Origin: Pseudidiomarina taiwanensis
Lineage (GTDB): Bacteria > Pseudomonadota > Gammaproteobacteria > Enterobacterales > Alteromonadaceae
Reading direction: 5' to 3'
NCBI RefSeq assembly: GCF_003987435.1
Contig: NZ_PIQG01000002.1
Coordinates: forward strand, 496,001 to 560,000
DNA: 64,000 bases
Shown here: in pieces, positions 27,714 to 39,922 of the stretch
Layout: each line of letters starts with the position of its first letter
Numbering within the stretch: position 1 is the stretch's first letter
Notes under the pieces: model-generated
The model's database searches: none
Told to the model about the DNA's origin: nothing
What the model saw: only the letters and a program-made list of their open reading frames with translations
Position numbers and translations under genes: made by a program

Positions 27714-28156
27714 AATTACAAGCTGAGCTCGATCATTTGTGGCGCGTAGAACGCCGCGAAACAACTGAGAAAGTCGCTTGGGCCGCCAGCCTAGGCGATC
27801 GAAGTGAGAACGCGGATTATAAGTACAACAAGCAAAAGTTGCGTAGCATCGACCGCCGTATTCGCTTTTTACGCAAGCGGTTAGAGCAACTAAAAATCGT
27901 TGATTACTCCCCACAACAAGCCGGAAAAATTTATTTTGGTGCCCAGGTCACACTAGAGAACGAAGCGGGTGAACAGGTCCAATTCCGTATTGTAGGTCCA
28001 GATGAGATTTATCAGCGTAACGATGTGATTTCGATCGATGCACCGATGGCGCGGGCCGCACTTGGGAAGATGCTTGATGATGAAATTCGCGTCCAGACAC
28101 CCCAAGGTCCCAAATATTGGTATGTCATCGCCATTACCTACCCCGACGCAGCCTGA
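27677..28156 (+). CDS. greB: Transcription elongation factor GreB
   Basis: GreB stimulates the RNA-cleavage activity of backtracked RNA polymerase. The 159-residue protein matches the family closely: an N-terminal coiled coil with ASLGDRSENADYKYNKQKLR (the acidic tip Asp-Glu region) and a C-terminal FKBP-like domain with KIVDYSPQQAGKIYFGAQV and SIDAPMARAALGK. The ATG at 27677 lies inside the 3' end of pmrB and has no obvious ribosome-binding site, but it aligns with the normal family start (MASNLITRAGYLKL). tex follows 34 nt downstream, as in E. coli. Confidence 0.96.
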   Translation: MASNLITRAGYLKLQAELDHLWRVERRETTEKVAWAASLGDRSENADYKYNKQKLRSIDRRIRFLRKRLEQLKIVDYSPQQAGKIYFGAQVTLENEAGEQVQFRIVGPDEIYQRNDVISIDAPMARAALGKMLDDEIRVQTPQGPKYWYVIAITYPDAA

Positions 28157-28190
28157 TATAATCAGTAAAAATTCACCATAGAGAGATGTT

Positions 28191-30530
28191 ATGAGCTGGA
28201 TTCCACAGCAAATCGCGGCTGAGTTAAACGCTGCGCCGCAACAAGTCCAAGCAGCTGTTGCGTTATTAGATGAAGGGGCAACCGTCCCGTTTATTGCCCG
28301 TTACCGCAAAGAAGCTACCGGCGGTCTTGACGATACGCAATTGCGTCAACTGGCACAGCGCTTGAGTTACCTACGTGAGCTCGATGAGCGCCGCAAAGTG
28401 ATTATTGCCAGTATTGAAGAGCAAGGCAAACTGACTGCGGAGCTCGCTGCAGCGATTCGCACCACGCAATCTAAGACTGAGCTGGAAGATCTGTATCTGC
28501 CGTACAAACCGAAACGGCGCACCAAAGGTCAAATCGCAATTGAAGCAGGGCTTGAACCTCTTGCCGATGCATTGCTGCAGCAACCCGATCTTGACCCAGA
28601 GCAAGCGGCCCAAGCTTATCTCAACCCTGAAGCCGGCTTTGCCGACAGCAAAGCTTGCTTAGAAGGAGCGCGTTTCATTGTCATGGAGCGCTTTGCTGAA
28701 GATGCTGAGCTACTGAAAAAAGTTCGTCACTATTTGTGGGAAAACGCTCATATCACCAGTCAAGTGGCGTCCGGAAAAGAACAAGAAGGGGCAAAATATC
28801 GCGATTACTTCGAGTTTTCTGAAGCCCTTAAGAAAATTCCATCGCATCGCGCCTTGGCGCTATTTCGAGGGCGCAATGAGGGGGTGCTGCAACTTAAATT
28901 GAATCCGGAGCCGGGTCAAGAAGAGCGTTCTGTCACCGCAAGTAGCTATGGTGAAACGCTGATTGCGAACCATTTCGAATTAAACCCTGAGGCCGGAGCA
29001 AACGCGGCTTGGTTGCGGCAGACGATTCAGTGGACCTGGCGGATCAAGTTATTGCTGCACATGGAAACTGAACTGTTCGCGCGGGTGCGCGAGGCAGCTG
29101 AGCATGACGCGATTAAGATCTTTGCCAACAACTTAAAAGACTTGTTGATGGCGGCTCCTGCTGGTGCCAAAACGACCATGGGTCTCGACCCGGGCGTGCG
29201 CACTGGGATTAAAGTTGCGGTCATCGATGCAACGGGAAAGGTTCTTGCGACCAATACGGTTTACCCGTTCCAGCCACAAAATCAAGTCGACAAGAGCCTG
29301 CGCACCCTGACCCAATTGTGCCAACAATATAAAGTTGAGCTCATTGCAATTGGTAACGGGACATACTCGCGGGAAACCGACCGCCTCGTCGCACAAATGC
29401 TTAAACAAGCGGATCTTAATTCGATTAACAAGGTCATCGTCAACGAAGCGGGGGCCTCGGTCTATTCAGCCTCAGAGCTTGCCGCCCTAGAAATGCCTGA
29501 GCTTGATGTCTCTTTGCGTGGCGCGGTGTCAATCGCTCGGCGGCTACAAGACCCGTTGGCGGAGTTAGTAAAAATTGAACCCAAGGCGATTGGGGTTGGC
29601 CAATATCAACATGACGTCTCCCAAGCGTTGTTGGCGCAAAGTCTCGATGCAGTGGTTGAAGACTGCGTCAACGCAGTGGGCGTCGACCTTAACACAGCGT
29701 CGGTCCCCCTGTTGGCTCGCGTCTCTGGCTTATCGCGTACTTTAGCGCAAAACATTGTCAGTTATCGTGATCAAAAAGGCGCCTTCAGCAGTCGCGAGGA
29801 GCTCCTCGAAGTCGCGCGTATGGGGCCTAAATCGTATCAGCAAGCCGCGGGCTTTTTGCGCATCCGTAATGGCCGTCAGCCGCTTGATAGCTCAGCCGTT
29901 CACCCAGAAGCTTACAAGCTGGTCGAACATATTGCTGCGAGTGCAGGCAAAGCCGTAAATGATTTAATTGGTGATCGCGACTTCCTCCGTAAGCTCGACC
30001 CTAAAGCCTTTGTCGATGAGCAGTTCGGGCTCCCCACCATCCGCGATATCCTGCACGAATTGGAGAAGCCAGGCCGCGACCCGCGACCTGAGTTCAAAAC
30101 TGCAGCATTTAAAGATGGGGTTGAAACGGTTGCCGATTTGAAGCCTGGCATGACCCTTGAAGGGGTGGTCAGTAACGTTGCCGCCTTTGGGGCTTTTGTC
30201 GATATCGGCGTCCATCAAGACGGATTAGTGCATGTCTCGGCGATGTCCCACCAATTTGTCAGTGAGCCACATGAAGTGGTCAAAGCTGGAGACATCGTCA
30301 AAGTGAAGGTGATCGAGGTTGACCTGCCGCGCAAGCGGATTAGTCTGAGCATGCGTCTTGATGATGAAATTGGTGCGAGTCGCAGCGGGTCAGCCAAACC
30401 TCAACCAGCGGCTCACAACAAGCAACGCGCCACGGCAGCAGCTCGCCCTAAAAAATCACCGCAGGACAGGGGCGCCTCAGCAATGGGATCTGCCTTTGCC
30501 GAGGCGTTCGCGAAAGCGAAAAAGAACTAG
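28191..30530 (+). CDS. tex: RNA-binding transcriptional accessory protein Tex
   Basis: Tex is a nucleic-acid-binding protein linked to transcription and stress tolerance. The 779-residue protein has the N-terminal helical domain (with [16 protein letters not shown]), a YqgF-like RNase H-fold domain ([15 protein letters not shown]), helix-hairpin-helix repeats ([19 protein letters not shown]) and an S1 RNA-binding domain ([29 protein letters not shown]) near 645-715. A basic Ala/Lys-rich tail ends the protein. GAGAG precedes the ATG. It is paired with greB. Its TAG lies in a CTAG that also encodes the stop of the convergent desaturase gene. Confidence 0.97.
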   Translation: MSWIPQQIAAELNAAPQQVQAAVALLDEGATVPFIARYRKEATGGLDDTQLRQLAQRLSYLRELDERRKVIIASIEEQGKLTAELAAAIRTTQSKTELEDLYLPYKPKRRTKGQIAIEAGLEPLADALLQQPDLDPEQAAQAYLNPEAGFADSKACLEGARFIVMERFAEDAELLKKVRHYLWENAHITSQVASGKEQEGAKYRDYFEFSEALKKIPSHRALALFRGRNEGVLQLKLNPEPGQEERSVTASSYGETLIANHFELNPEAGANAAWLRQTIQWTWRIKLLLHMETELFARVREAAEHDAIKIFANNLKDLLMAAPAGAKTTMGLDPGVRTGIKVAVIDATGKVLATNTVYPFQPQNQVDKSLRTLTQLCQQYKVELIAIGNGTYSRETDRLVAQMLKQADLNSINKVIVNEAGASVYSASELAALEMPELDVSLRGAVSIARRLQDPLAELVKIEPKAIGVGQYQHDVSQALLAQSLDAVVEDCVNAVGVDLNTASVPLLARVSGLSRTLAQNIVSYRDQKGAFSSREELLEVARMGPKSYQQAAGFLRIRNGRQPLDSSAVHPEAYKLVEHIAASAGKAVNDLIGDRDFLRKLDPKAFVDEQFGLPTIRDILHELEKPGRDPRPEFKTAAFKDGVETVADLKPGMTLEGVVSNVAAFGAFVDIGVHQDGLVHVSAMSHQFVSEPHEVVKAGDIVKVKVIEVDLPRKRISLSMRLDDEIGASRSGSAKPQPAAHNKQRATAAARPKKSPQDRGASAMGSAFAEAFAKAKKN

Positions 30531-31645
30531 CCTTGGGCTGGTTCTGGGGCGCGCAAGGTACTCTCAATAAGCGCAATAAAATACTTTTTATGCGCTTTGA
30601 GAGTGCTTTGCATGGCGGCGATTTTATCTCGCAAGTCCGCTTGGTTCGCCCAATTTTTTCGGGCCTGATAGTACTCTTTTAAGCGCGCAAGGAGCAGTTC
30701 ATACTCTTGTTGTAGCTTTGCCAACTGCTGCTCACAGAGGCTTTGCTGGCCCCGCGTCACGCGTTGTAACTGCATCGACAACCGCGCTTTTTCAATTTGA
30801 TAGCCATTGCTGCGCTTTAAGTTCTTGGTTAGGCCAAGCCAACTCATACTCCGAATCAACCATTTGCTCGGGTCAAACTGCCACCAACGAATCCCGTTGC
30901 GGTAGTCCCCTGAGAAAATGTGATGGTAATTATGGTAGCCTTCACCAAAGGTAAATAGCGCGAGAACTCCATTGTCGCGGGCAGTATTGCGGTCAGTATA
31001 GGTTTGTTTACCCCAAATATGTGCCAATGAGTTAATAAAGAAAGTGGTGTGATGGTTAATTACCAAACGTGCAACACCTACCAAGAGTATACTGCCCCAG
31101 ATATCACCCACTAACCAACCCACTAGCAACGGCCAGCCCACTGTGGTTAATAAGACCAGCTTCAGATAATGCTTGTGCTGCCAACGTACAATCGGATCTT
31201 TTTCCAAATCGCGAACATTGGCGTAGTCGTGGTAGCGCTTCGCTTGATATTCCCGCAACATCCAGCCGATATGCGAATACCAAAAGCCACGCTTAGCCGA
31301 GTATGGGTCACGGTCGTTATCGTCGACATGCTTGTGGTGTTCGCGGTGATCCGAAGACCAATGCAAGGCGCTATTTTGAACCGCTAGCGCGCCCCCTAAG
31401 GCAAATAAAACACGTAGGCTCCAATGTGCGTCATAGGTGCGATGCGACCACAACCGATGATACCCGGCGGTAATCGAGATGCCCGCAAAAGCAATGGTTG
31501 CCAATAAGATCCAGGTCAGCTCACCGGCAAAGCCGATACTGATAGCGTACCAAGGCACACCGATCGCGGCGACTAAGAAAGTGATTGAAAAAACAAGAAT
31601 ATTTAACCAAATAAGTGGAGGTTTTGCGGCAGGCGCAGTTGTCAT
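30527..31645 (-). CDS. Membrane fatty acid desaturase (acyl-CoA delta-9 type)
   Basis: The 372-residue integral membrane di-iron desaturase puts a cis double bond in fatty acyl chains. It has the three histidine boxes in order: HRLWSH (about 63-68), HREHHKH (about 100-106) and [11 protein letters not shown] (about 237-247), with four to five transmembrane helices. The start was set at ATG 31643-31645 ([11 protein letters not shown]), with GGAAG upstream. About 85 C-terminal residues ([20 protein letters not shown] and on) form a charged coiled coil that is not part of the usual catalytic core. It is divergent from fabR with a FabR-like operator between them. Confidence 0.92.
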   Translation of the reverse strand: MTTAPAAKPPLIWLNILVFSITFLVAAIGVPWYAISIGFAGELTWILLATIAFAGISITAGYHRLWSHRTYDAHWSLRVLFALGGALAVQNSALHWSSDHREHHKHVDDNDRDPYSAKRGFWYSHIGWMLREYQAKRYHDYANVRDLEKDPIVRWQHKHYLKLVLLTTVGWPLLVGWLVGDIWGSILLVGVARLVINHHTTFFINSLAHIWGKQTYTDRNTARDNGVLALFTFGEGYHNYHHIFSGDYRNGIRWWQFDPSKWLIRSMSWLGLTKNLKRSNGYQIEKARLSMQLQRVTRGQQSLCEQQLAKLQQEYELLLARLKEYYQARKNWANQADLRDKIAAMQSTLKAHKKYFIALIESTLRAPEPAQG

Positions 31646-31687
31646 AACTTTATACTTCCGAACATTAAATCTAGCCCGCAATTTTTA

Positions 31688-31705
31688 AGCGAACATGTGT
31701 ACGCT
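31688..31705. promoter_or_regulatory. FabR/DesT-type operator palindrome
   Basis: AGCGAACATGTGTACGCT is an 18-bp near-perfect palindrome (one mismatch between half-sites AGCGAACA and TGTACGCT). It fits the AGCGTACA-N2-TGTACGCT form known for FabR and related desaturase regulators. On the minus strand a TTAAAT hexamer (31708-31713) that could be the desaturase -10 lies just upstream, so binding would block desaturase transcription start. The gene encoding the cognate repressor begins about 105 nt away. Confidence 0.75.
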
Positions 31706-31743
31706 GAATTTAACTTTTTCAGGACTTAGATGCAAGCATTCAT

Positions 31744-31773
31744 TTGCACAAGTTTACTCGCTACAGGCATAAT
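31744..31773 (+). promoter_or_regulatory. Probable fabR promoter
   Basis: TTGCAC (31744-31749) and CATAAT (31768-31773) are spaced 18 nt, a fair sigma-70 match. Transcription would begin near 31780, about 30 nt before the fabR ATG. The FabR-like palindrome lies about 40 nt upstream of the -35, so autoregulation through it is less certain than desaturase control. Confidence 0.45.
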
Positions 31774-31809
31774 AGTTGCGTTATTCACTAGCAACCCCCG
31801 AGGATCGTG

Positions 31810-32430
31810 ATGGCCGGCGTTCGCGCAGCACAAAAACAAAAAACTCGCAGAGCTCTGATTGAAGCGGCGATGAATCAGCTGTCCGCTGAACATGGGTATG
31901 CCAGCTTGAGCTTACGCGAGGTAGCGCGGGAGGCTGGAATCGCCCCTACTTCGTTCTACCGCCATTTTCAAAATATGGAAGAACTCGGGCTTACCTTAGT
32001 GGATGAGGGGGGATTAACACTGCGCCAGTTGCTGCGCCAATCGCGTCAGCAAATTGCCAAAGGTGGCTCGATTATCCGCTCGTCTATCACAACCTTTATG
32101 CAGTTTGTGGAAGAGCACACGGCAATTTTTCGGCTGCTATTACAAGAGAAGTCGGGAAACTCCCGAGAGTTTCGCCTTGCCGTGCAACGGGAAGTCGATC
32201 ATTTCACTTCAGAGTTAATCGATTATCTTGTCGATGAACAAAACTTTTCAAGAGAGCTAGCTGAACTACAGGCCGATGCGATTGTGCGCATTGTATTCAG
32301 CGCAGGTGCCGATGCCTTAGATGCAAAACCAGCGGAGCGCCGCGCCATTCTCGAGCGCACCGTGCAACAAGTGCGGATCGTCGCACGCGGCGCAGCGGCT
32401 ACCCAGCAAGCGGCCAAACTAGCAAAATAA
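31810..32430 (+). CDS. fabR: TetR-family repressor FabR
   Basis: FabR senses the ratio of unsaturated to saturated acyl thioesters and represses unsaturated fatty acid genes. The 206-residue protein has an N-terminal TetR helix-turn-helix ([13 protein letters not shown] through [21 protein letters not shown], residues about 12-55) and a helical ligand-binding domain with the family pattern [22 protein letters not shown] lies 5 nt before ATG 31810; a GTG directly before it is in frame. Its last 32 nt overlap the convergent SLC13 gene. Confidence 0.92.
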   Translation: MAGVRAAQKQKTRRALIEAAMNQLSAEHGYASLSLREVAREAGIAPTSFYRHFQNMEELGLTLVDEGGLTLRQLLRQSRQQIAKGGSIIRSSITTFMQFVEEHTAIFRLLLQEKSGNSREFRLAVQREVDHFTSELIDYLVDEQNFSRELAELQADAIVRIVFSAGADALDAKPAERRAILERTVQQVRIVARGAAATQQAAKLAK

Positions 32431-34177
32431 GTGGAACCGCAATGATCACCACTACAATCGATAGGGGTAGGCCAAAACGCCAATAGTCGTTAAAGCTGTA
32501 TCCACCCGGCCCCATCACCAATAAATTGGACTGGTGTCCAATCGGCAATAAGAAAGGCAGCGCCGCCCCAACCGCGACCGCCATTAAAAACGGATCCATC
32601 GAGACGCCAAGGGTTTCCGCCATACTGATGCCAATCGGTGCCATCAGCACCGCCGCTGCCGCGTTATTGATAATATTAGAAAGCAGCAAGGTCGCTACTA
32701 ATAACAGACTCAAAGCGACCCAAGGCGCGCTGCCCTGCCCTAGCCACAACGCAGCATTAGCAATCGTGGTCGCGGCCCCGGTCGCCTCGAGTGCGGCGCC
32801 AAGCGGGATCGTCGCGGCGAGCAGGACCACAATCGGCCATTCAACGGTTTCGTAGAGCTCGCGCAGTGGCATGACATTACTCATCACCATTGCGCCGGCA
32901 GCGAGAGTAAAGGCAACTGGCACCGAAAGTAGCCCCAACGCACTCAGGGCGATGGCTCCGGCAAAAATAAGAAGTGGCCGGGCGAGTTGCCGCTCGCTAC
33001 CAATCCGCAGACTCCGCTGCGCCAGCGGAAAACAGCCAAAGCGGCGGAACACATCGCCTAATACATCATTATCGCCCTGCAATAGAAGGACATCACCGGG
33101 CTTAAATCTCACATTAGCAAGAGCGGGCTTAAGCCGTTGCCCTTGCCGAGCAACAGCTAATACATTCACGCCAAAACGGTGACGTAAACGCAGATCTGCA
33201 GCCGAGCGACCAATTAAGCGTGAATCATGGCCGACGATTCCTTCAATCACGGTAATTTCATCGGAGACTAAAAAGCGTTCATCGAGCTCTTCTTCGGCAT
33301 TCAGCTGAAAATCCGTTAAATCAAGGATTTGCTGCAGCGTATCGGCATCTGCTTCAACGATCAGCACGTCTTCGGCACGAAAACGCTGGTAACGCGGTGG
33401 TGCGGTAATTTGCTTATTACCACGCTTGAGTGCAACCACCGCAAAGTTTTCTTTCACCTTCGTTTCGAGCTCATATAAGGTGGTGCCAACAAAAGCGTTT
33501 TGCGCAGGGATATAAAGTTCGGTGAGGTAAGCACTCACATCATAAGGAGCCGATGAGGTGTTGCGACCATCTTTGGCCGGCACTAACCAGCGCCCCGCAA
33601 TCCACATAAAGAGCAGTCCGGCAATCGCAACCGCCAACCCGACTGGGGTAAAATCGAAAATGCCAAAGGCATCGAGCCCATGGGCTTGACGAATCTCGGC
33701 AATGATTATATTCGGCGGCGTACCGATCATCGTTATGGTGCCACCTAAGAGCGAGCCAAATGCCATTGGCATCAGCACCCGTGAGGCATTGCCACCGCGC
33801 GCTCTCGCCAGTTGCAAGGCAACCGGGATCATAATCGCCATGGCGCCCGTGTTACTAATAAAAGCGGAGACGAAAGTCGTTAAGCTGGTCAATACAATCA
33901 TTTGTATCCAGCCCTTATCACCAACTTTTTTGACCAATCCGGCCAAGGCATCAACCACTCCAGAGCGCCACAAAGCATGGCTGATGACCAAAACGGCAGC
34001 AACGGTGATCACGGCCGAACTACCAAAGCCAGAGAACACCTCGGCGGTTGGCACGAGACCTAATATTGCCGCGGCCAGCAAAGCTCCCATTGCAACGATG
34101 TCATAGCGCCACTTGTCGATAACAAACAGCACTAAGGTCGTAATCAGTATTGCGCCGATCAGTAATTGATCTAGCAT
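32399..34177 (-). CDS. SLC13/DASS-family permease with TrkA-C domains
   Basis: The 592-residue membrane protein is a carrier of the divalent anion/sodium symporter or citrate-transporter-like family. It has about 10-12 transmembrane helices in two halves, with [11 protein letters not shown] and [15 protein letters not shown] as the repeated substrate/sodium-binding hairpins (the SNT-like motif in each half). Between the halves are two RCK_C/TrkA-C domains (about 200-380). Family members move sulfate or dicarboxylates; the substrate here is unknown. The start at ATG 34175-34177 has AGGAG 6 nt upstream. It overlaps fabR at the 3' end and diverges from the S9 peptidase gene. Confidence 0.9.
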   Translation of the reverse strand: MLDQLLIGAILITTLVLFVIDKWRYDIVAMGALLAAAILGLVPTAEVFSGFGSSAVITVAAVLVISHALWRSGVVDALAGLVKKVGDKGWIQMIVLTSLTTFVSAFISNTGAMAIMIPVALQLARARGGNASRVLMPMAFGSLLGGTITMIGTPPNIIIAEIRQAHGLDAFGIFDFTPVGLAVAIAGLLFMWIAGRWLVPAKDGRNTSSAPYDVSAYLTELYIPAQNAFVGTTLYELETKVKENFAVVALKRGNKQITAPPRYQRFRAEDVLIVEADADTLQQILDLTDFQLNAEEELDERFLVSDEITVIEGIVGHDSRLIGRSAADLRLRHRFGVNVLAVARQGQRLKPALANVRFKPGDVLLLQGDNDVLGDVFRRFGCFPLAQRSLRIGSERQLARPLLIFAGAIALSALGLLSVPVAFTLAAGAMVMSNVMPLRELYETVEWPIVVLLAATIPLGAALEATGAATTIANAALWLGQGSAPWVALSLLLVATLLLSNIINNAAAAVLMAPIGISMAETLGVSMDPFLMAVAVGAALPFLLPIGHQSNLLVMGPGGYSFNDYWRFGLPLSIVVVIIAVPLILLVWPLAG

Positions 34178-34299
34178 CGTCGCTCCTGCGTTGATTGATA
34201 AGTCGATGAATTTACCCATCTAGAGTGGCGTGATTTCGTGGGAAGTCAACATTTTTACTGCTAAGATATGTGACAAAAATAACCCTAAAGGAGTTCAAC

Positions 34300-36309
34300 A
34301 TGCTGAGAAAAGCGAGTGTTATCCTGCTTGCTGGCTTGCTCGCTCTGCCAAGTTTAGCGCGTGAAATGAGCCTGATCGAGACCGTAACGACCAAGCAAGT
34401 AAATAGTGTAGCTATTGCTGCAGATAGTGACCTTGCCGCATTTACCCGAGTAACTCCGCGGACCCCCTATGTCGATGATGACGGTGGTGCCCGCGTTGAG
34501 CTTTTCGTGGTCCGTGGTGAAGCTGAGCCGGTGCCTTTTATAGCGGGTGAACATGGCATCAGCCAAGTACAAATTCACGGTGATGCGATCTACTTCTTGA
34601 GTAAGCGTGATGGCGATAAGCATACCTCGCTTTATAAAATCTCGACGCAAGGCGGTGAGGCACAGCGAGTATTAAGCCATGAAAACTCAATTTCTAGCTA
34701 CGCCCTGAGTGCTGACGGCCAATATATTGCCTTCCGCGCTCGCGCTAAGGCCGATGAAAATGCCAAGAAACTGCGCACCAAAGGCTTTAAAGCTGAAGTT
34801 TATGAAGAAGAATTCGAGTTTACCCATGCTTGGCTATTCAACACCACGGTTGAAGGTGCAAAACCTGTTCAAGTGACGACCGCTGAGCAAGTGTACTCAG
34901 TGGCATTTCGTCCAGCTGCTGAGCAATTGTTGGTTCGCACTGCTCCGACTGCGCTGGTCGATGATAACTATATGAGCAGTAACTACAAACTCATCGATTT
35001 TGCCGGTAACGAAGTCAGCCAATTCGAATCCATCGGTAAACTTGGTGCGGCTGAATTCTCGCCAGATGGTCGCTACCTTGCAGTAATTGGTGCGGCGGAT
35101 TACAACGATCCAAGTGATGGTCGTTTGTATGTGTATGACACTGAACAAAACAATGCCCGTACCGAAGTGCTACCGAACTACATGGGGCATGTGCAAGATA
35201 TCGCTTGGCGTCGCAACGACGAACTGATTTGGTTAGGTCATCGCGGCACTGAAACTGAAGTGCAAGCCCTCACCATGCAGTGGCTAGAAAGTCGGAGCTT
35301 ACTCGAGCTTGGGCAAGCAATCGTCGTTGATATTGAAACGGCTCCAGGGCGCAACGATGTATTTGTCCGCGCACATACTGCAGAGCATCCGACTGAATTA
35401 TTCCGGGTTCAAAACCAGCAGCTCATTCGGTTAACGGACTCCAACCCATGGCTTGCCGAAATCACCATGCCACGCCAAGAAACCGTGACGTATCTCGCTC
35501 GCGATGGGCTTGAACTCGAGGGCATCGTGGTTTATCCGACAGATTACCAAGAAGGCCAGCAATACCCACTGATCATGGTTGTGCATGGTGGTCCTGAAGC
35601 ACATTACAGCAATGGTTGGTTGGACCGTTATGCGAGCCCAGTTAAATATGCTGCAAATAACGGTTACATGCTGTTCTTCCCCAACTATCGCGGCAGTACT
35701 GGGCGTGGCGTTGAGTTCTCGAAGCTTGGTCAAAACGACTATGCTGGAAAAGAGTTCGATGATCTCGTGGACGGTAAAGACTACTTAGTCGAGCAAGGTT
35801 TAGTTGACCCAACTAAAGTCGGCATCACCGGTGGCTCATATGGTGGTTATGCTTCAGCATGGGGCGCAACTGCGCTGACTGAGCACTTTGCTGCCAGTGT
35901 CATGTTCGTCGGCATCAGCGATAATATTTCTAAATTTGGTACCACAGATATCGCCAAAGAAATGCACGCAGTGCATGCGCGCAGCTATCCATGGGAAAAA
36001 TGGCAATGGTATCTTGAGCGCAGCCCTATTTATCATGCAGAGCAGGCCCGTACGCCAATTTTGATTATGCATGGTAAAGAAGACACCCGAGTCCATCCGA
36101 GTCAATCGATGGAGCTTTATCGCTACCTGAAAACCCACGGAAATGTCCCAGTACGGTTAGTGCTATACCCAGGCGAAGGACACGGTAACCGCCGTGCCGC
36201 TGCGCAACTGGATTACAGCATGCGTTTAATGCGTTGGATGACCCACTTCCTCGTTGAAGGCGGGACCGAAGCGCCAGCGCACAACCTGCCGCACGCTGAC
36301 AAGCTCTAA
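34300..36309 (+). CDS. Secreted S9-family prolyl oligopeptidase
   Basis: The 669-residue protein has a signal peptide (MLRKASVILLAGLLALPSLA), an N-terminal beta-propeller (about 25-410, including PDGRYLAVIGAADY and HVQDIAWRRNDELIWLG) and a C-terminal alpha/beta-hydrolase domain. The catalytic triad is visible: Ser513 in GGSYGGYASAW, Asp in MHGKEDTRVHPSQS and His in YPGEGHGN. It resembles dipeptidyl/acylaminoacyl peptidases used to digest peptides outside the cytoplasm. The start at 34300 has AGGAG upstream. A strong bidirectional terminator follows. Confidence 0.92.
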   Translation: MLRKASVILLAGLLALPSLAREMSLIETVTTKQVNSVAIAADSDLAAFTRVTPRTPYVDDDGGARVELFVVRGEAEPVPFIAGEHGISQVQIHGDAIYFLSKRDGDKHTSLYKISTQGGEAQRVLSHENSISSYALSADGQYIAFRARAKADENAKKLRTKGFKAEVYEEEFEFTHAWLFNTTVEGAKPVQVTTAEQVYSVAFRPAAEQLLVRTAPTALVDDNYMSSNYKLIDFAGNEVSQFESIGKLGAAEFSPDGRYLAVIGAADYNDPSDGRLYVYDTEQNNARTEVLPNYMGHVQDIAWRRNDELIWLGHRGTETEVQALTMQWLESRSLLELGQAIVVDIETAPGRNDVFVRAHTAEHPTELFRVQNQQLIRLTDSNPWLAEITMPRQETVTYLARDGLELEGIVVYPTDYQEGQQYPLIMVVHGGPEAHYSNGWLDRYASPVKYAANNGYMLFFPNYRGSTGRGVEFSKLGQNDYAGKEFDDLVDGKDYLVEQGLVDPTKVGITGGSYGGYASAWGATALTEHFAASVMFVGISDNISKFGTTDIAKEMHAVHARSYPWEKWQWYLERSPIYHAEQARTPILIMHGKEDTRVHPSQSMELYRYLKTHGNVPVRLVLYPGEGHGNRRAAAQLDYSMRLMRWMTHFLVEGGTEAPAHNLPHADKL

Positions 36310-36320
36310 GAAAGAACTTC

Positions 36321-36350
36321 AAAAAAGGGCGCCAGTAGGCGCCCTTTTCT
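36321..36350. terminator. Bidirectional rho-independent terminator
   Basis: GGGCGCC (36327-36333) pairs with GGCGCCC (36338-36344) over an AGTA loop. AAAAAA precedes and TTTTCT follows, so it works in both directions. It serves the convergent S9 peptidase gene and pckA. Confidence 0.93.
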
Positions 36351-36365
36351 AATTCATCCATCAAC

Positions 36366-37967
36366 TTACAGCTCTGGACCTGCCGCAACCAGCGCTGCAC
36401 CTTCTTTAGTATCAGTAAATTTCTCGAAATTGGCAATAAACCGACGTGCCAAGTCTTGCGCCTTCACATCCCAATCGTTGGCAACTTCATAGGTATTACG
36501 TGGGTCAAGAATCGAGCTGTCTTCCACACCTGGCAGAGCGGTTGGCATTGCCAGATTAAAGTATGGCAGGTCGATAAACTCAGCGTCTTCGATGCTACTA
36601 TCCAAAATCGCATCAATAATTGCCCGGGTTGCTTTAATCGAGATCCGCTTACCGGTACCGTTCCAACCGGTATTCACAAGATAAGCTTCAGCACCTGCCG
36701 CTTCCATCCGCTTGACCAATACTTCAGCGTATTTAGTCGGATGTAAGCTCAAGAAGGCCGCCCCGAAACAGCTTGAGAAAGTCGGTGTAGGTTCAGTAAT
36801 ACCGCGCTCAGTGCCGGCTAGTTTGGCCGTAAAACCTGACAAGAAATGATATTGCGTCTGAGCTTCAGTCAGTTTAGCAACCGGGGGTAACACACCGAAA
36901 GCATCTGCAGTTAGGAAGATAACTTTCTTCGCATGTCCTGCTTTAGAAACCGGCTTGACGATATTGTCGATGTGGTAAATCGGGTACGACACACGCGTAT
37001 TTTCGGTTTTTGAGCCATCGTTAAAATCGACTGTGCCATCTTCTAAAACAGTAACGTTCTCAAGTAACGCGTCACGGCGAATCGCACGATAAATGTCTGG
37101 TTCGGCTTCTTCAGACAGGTTAATGGTTTTCGCATAACAACCGCCTTCGAAGTTGAACACACCATCATCGTCCCAGCCGTGCTCGTCATCACCGATTAAC
37201 TTGCGTTTTGGATCGGTCGACAAGGTTGTTTTACCGGTACCTGAAAGGCCGAAGAAAATGGCGACATCGCCTTGTTCACCAACATTCGCAGAACAGTGCA
37301 TTGAGGCAATGCCTTTTAACGGTAAGAAGTAGTTCATCATCGAGAACATACCTTTTTTCATCTCACCGCCGTACCAAGTACCACCGATCAATTGCATCCG
37401 TTCGGTCAAGTTAAAGGCGACGAAGTTTTCTGAGTTCACCCCGTGTTCTTGCCAGTTGCAGTTGATACATTTCGCTCCATTCATCACCACGAAATCAGGC
37501 TTAAAGGTTTTTAGTTCTTCTGCCGACGGACGGATGAACATGTTCTTGACGAAATGCGCTTGCCAAGCAACTTCAGTAATAAAGCGCACCGCTAACCGCG
37601 TGTCTTCGTTGGCACCACAGAAAGCGTCGATGACGAACAAACGTTTGTTCGACAACTGCTGAGTCACGATCCCTTTCAGGTCAGCCCATACTTCTGGAGT
37701 AATCGCTTTGTTGTCGTTTTTGCCTTGATCAGACCACCATAAGGTGTCACGCGTCGTGTCATCGCGCACAATGTACTTATCTTTTGGCGAACGGCCGGTA
37801 AAAATACCGGTATCAACAGCAACGGCACCAAGCTTAGTGACGCGACCTTTTTCATAACCTTCAAGGTCAGGACGAGTCTCTTCTTCAAAGAGCACATCGT
37901 AAGATGGATTGTGAACGATTTCAGTGACGTCTGTGATGCCGTATTGGCTCAAATCCAGATCAGTCAT
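36366..37967 (-). CDS. pckA: ATP-dependent phosphoenolpyruvate carboxykinase
   Basis: PckA converts oxaloacetate and ATP to phosphoenolpyruvate, ADP and CO2, the entry to gluconeogenesis. The 533-residue protein has the kinase 1a P-loop GLSGTGKTT (about 240-248), the metal-binding [21 protein letters not shown], the substrate-binding [12 protein letters not shown] and [12 protein letters not shown]. The start was set at ATG 37965-37967 ([10 protein letters not shown]), with AGGAG 7 nt upstream; an open extension of 12 codons lacks family similarity. It ends at the bidirectional terminator. Confidence 0.97.
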   Translation of the reverse strand: MTDLDLSQYGITDVTEIVHNPSYDVLFEEETRPDLEGYEKGRVTKLGAVAVDTGIFTGRSPKDKYIVRDDTTRDTLWWSDQGKNDNKAITPEVWADLKGIVTQQLSNKRLFVIDAFCGANEDTRLAVRFITEVAWQAHFVKNMFIRPSAEELKTFKPDFVVMNGAKCINCNWQEHGVNSENFVAFNLTERMQLIGGTWYGGEMKKGMFSMMNYFLPLKGIASMHCSANVGEQGDVAIFFGLSGTGKTTLSTDPKRKLIGDDEHGWDDDGVFNFEGGCYAKTINLSEEAEPDIYRAIRRDALLENVTVLEDGTVDFNDGSKTENTRVSYPIYHIDNIVKPVSKAGHAKKVIFLTADAFGVLPPVAKLTEAQTQYHFLSGFTAKLAGTERGITEPTPTFSSCFGAAFLSLHPTKYAEVLVKRMEAAGAEAYLVNTGWNGTGKRISIKATRAIIDAILDSSIEDAEFIDLPYFNLAMPTALPGVEDSSILDPRNTYEVANDWDVKAQDLARRFIANFEKFTDTKEGAALVAAGPEL

Positions 37968-38057
37968 GGGTGGACTCCTGCGGGTCGAAACTAGGCGAAA
38001 CATTTGGGTGAAAAAAGTGGTCGCGATAATACCCTAAAATACCGCAAAAAAACAGTC

Positions 38058-38069
38058 TAACAGCTGTTA
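38058..38069. promoter_or_regulatory. 12-bp palindrome upstream of pckA
   Basis: TAACAGCTGTTA is a perfect palindrome about 90 nt upstream of the pckA start codon, between pckA and the coaD terminator. Position and symmetry suit a dimeric regulator, but I cannot name one. Confidence 0.3.
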
Positions 38070-38090
38070 TAAGGGCCCAAAAAGTAGACC

Positions 38091-38109
38091 AAAAACGCTC
38101 TAATAGCGT
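38091..38109 (-). terminator. Probable terminator after coaD
   Basis: On the minus strand ACGCT (38109-38105) pairs with AGCGT (38099-38095) over a 5-nt loop and is followed by TTTTGG, 15 nt past the coaD stop. The stem is short, so the call is moderate. Confidence 0.55.
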
Positions 38110-38123
38110 CTTGCTGCGACCTA

Positions 38124-39910
<1,787 letters not shown>

Positions 39911-39922
39911 GAGAGCATTGAT

